From DASSFG01 sp035547915 (GTDB taxonomy: Bacteria; Planctomycetota; Planctomycetia; Pirellulales; JAICIG01), in NCBI GenBank assembly GCA_035547915.1, contig DASZTS010000097.1, positions 1-49,986 of the forward strand: 49,986 nucleotides of DNA. The letters are read 5' to 3'. How positions within the stretch are numbered: position 1 is the stretch's first letter; each line of letters opens with the position of its first letter. The position numbers and the translations under genes are program-made. This document shows positions 48,928-49,986 of this stretch, in pieces. The notes under the pieces were generated by a model. That model did not search any database, was not told the origin of the DNA, and saw only the letters and a program-made list of their open reading frames with translations.

Positions 48928-49705
48928 ACGATTCTTTCCAGATCAGTCGCGATGTTTCGACCCGGCGCGTCCGTGTAAGCGAACAAGGCCGTCACTTAGC
49001 GCATTCCGCCCCCCAAGTGGTTTTTAGGTCATTATCGCGCACCGAGCAACGTTTGGACTCCGATCTCAATATGCCAAAGGACAAAAAATAAACACCATCG
49101 GACTACCCGAAAGAATTGGTTCGCCAGGAAAATCCGGAAATCGTTGTCCGCACCGCTGCGCCGTTGACGATTATATAGATAGAGGGATCAGACGCTTCAT
49201 CGGCTTCAATCAGGCTGGCACGCCTTGTGAGGCTCGCAAGAAGCCTTCGCGGCGACTCAGAAACGAGATGCTCGATCGATTCTGGCAACCTCGCCGAAGC
49301 GGCTGACAAACAAAACCCGCAAGCCCAAAGCGCCATGGGCAAAAAGTCGGCGGTGAAATGCCGATTTCTAGCGCGTTTCGGTATCGTCGGTCGCTCTAAC
49401 AAATCCCCATCGCAAGTGCGGTGCGGACCACCCGGCAAGAATCCGGCGAATCGGTCCGATCTGGACCGCGCGATGATTTTCACATTCCCGCAGTTCGGGG
49501 GGATGACTTAGCCATGCGTCGGCGGCGCCGTCGGCAGCGCTGACAACGTTGTAGTCAACATGGGTGGAACAATCGGACTGACCTTGCGATTTTTTTGTTG
49601 CAGTTGAGCAAATGTTGTGCGTAATAGATGGACGAGACGGTCTGGGATTTTGCATAATCGAGCCCTCAGATCGCCTCAAAGCCACGGCGGCTTGGAGAAT
49701 CAACC
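48928..49705. other. Intergenic region with dispersed repeat copy 2
   Basis: There are 778 bases without a supportable gene. The part at 49292-49398 is the second copy of the hairpin repeat. Near its end, GGAG (49694-49697) serves the gene at 49706. Nothing else is recognised. Confidence 0.55.
49292..49398 (+). repeat. Dispersed hairpin repeat, copy 2
   Basis: It aligns with 20060-20170 over about 107 bases. The core GGGCAAAAAGTCGGC (49338-49352), GGTGAAAT, GCCGATTTCT (49361-49370) keeps the stem with one bulged base. The shared end reads TCGTCGGTCGCTCT here and TTGTCGGTTGCTCT in copy 1. Confidence 0.6.
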
Positions 49706-49986
49706 ATGAGCAAGCTTTCGGCGACTCACCTCTTTGATGCTCTGCGGTCCTTTCAAGGAGACCGCGCCGTGGGCGTTGACCAACCGACGCCCCCACTGTC
49801 GGTCGAGAAGCTGACGTCGTTCTTGGAGGGCGCTGCGTCCCCCGTAGCGAGTCGCTTGGGGCCCGGCGATCTGGCCCGCGCCCTCCGGCGGACATTCGAT
49901 CTCGAACACGATCAGATCGTGGCCGACCCGAGTTATCTGCTCGACCTGCCCACTGTGCCGGCCGGCCGGCGGCTACGTCTCGATTC
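49706..49986 (+). CDS. Start of an unrecognised gene, cut by the window edge
   Basis: The frame from ATG 49706 is open to the window end (93 codons). It starts MSKLSATHLFDALRSFQGDR and continues VDQPTPPLSVEKLTSFLEGA and RALRRTFDLEHDQIVADPSYL. GGAG lies 8 bases before the ATG. No signal peptide, membrane helix or named domain is seen. The codon composition is like that of neighbouring genes. Confidence 0.55.
   Translation, partial: MSKLSATHLFDALRSFQGDRAVGVDQPTPPLSVEKLTSFLEGAASPVASRLGPGDLARALRRTFDLEHDQIVADPSYLLDLPTVPAGRRLRLD

Overview
The window is high-GC bacterial DNA that reads as a chromosome of a planctomycete, probably Pirellulales-like. The evidence is a DUF1559 prepilin-like protein with the C-terminal H-x-ADGS motif, short proteins with 'NPYEAP' or 'QFxxRxL' N-termini, a large PilM-type gene followed by two planctomycete-style Gly/Met- or Pro/Ala-rich membrane proteins, isolated secretin/TonB N-terminal (STN-like) domains, and many lone genes on alternating strands. 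No rRNA, tRNA or CRISPR array was recognised.

Layout. 1-5.8 kb is a decaying stress-gene region: the tail of an ISKra4-type transposase against a truncated BON gene, two universal stress proteins, a histidine kinase remnant, a probable Nramp remnant, a small basic protein paired with a baeRF-type (release-factor-like) protein, and about 1.5 kb with no recognisable gene. 5.8-7.7 kb is a three-gene set of a Tat-exported protein, a lipoprotein and a membrane protein, all of unknown function. 7.84-9.63 kb is a complete IS1380-family element that has cut a small planctomycete gene. 9.8-14.4 kb holds a truncated DUF1559-like protein, an AcuI/YhdH-type reductase, and a nucleotidyltransferase-fold protein overlapping a YjhG/YagF-type dehydratase. 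14.5-17.4 kb is a probable minus-strand operon (MarR regulator, ferredoxin-SCP2 fusion, cupin, VOC protein) with a matched pair of palindromic operators. 17.4-24.6 kb carries a YfhO-type membrane protein, a dispersed hairpin repeat, a frameshifted LRR gene, a secreted esterase, a TolB-like propeller protein and a lone MoxR ATPase.

At 24.8-28.1 kb one 1101-residue protein fuses all three parts of the AmmeMemoRadiSam system (radical SAM, AMMECR1, Memo) and has an extra unassigned domain. Next come a small protein with an HNH endonuclease, a protein joining two cyclic-nucleotide-binding domains to four 4Fe-4S motifs, and a broken gene. 31.7-38.0 kb is the PilM-type three-gene operon. 38.1-45.0 kb is mostly metabolic: a conserved unknown with an ABM-domain protein, an Old Yellow Enzyme-like protein, a small secreted protein, an STN-type protein and transketolase. 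45.2-48.9 kb on the minus strand has the DUF1559 pseudopilin, an LRR lipoprotein, a PilZ protein and a GGDEF-PilZ fusion, suggesting c-di-GMP-linked surface functions. The right edge holds a second copy of the dispersed repeat and the start of an unrecognised gene.

The strongest candidates for new biology are the AmmeMemoRadiSam fusion with its middle domain, the cyclic-nucleotide/ferredoxin fusion, the MarR operator pair, the Tat/lipoprotein/membrane triad, and the dispersed hairpin repeat.
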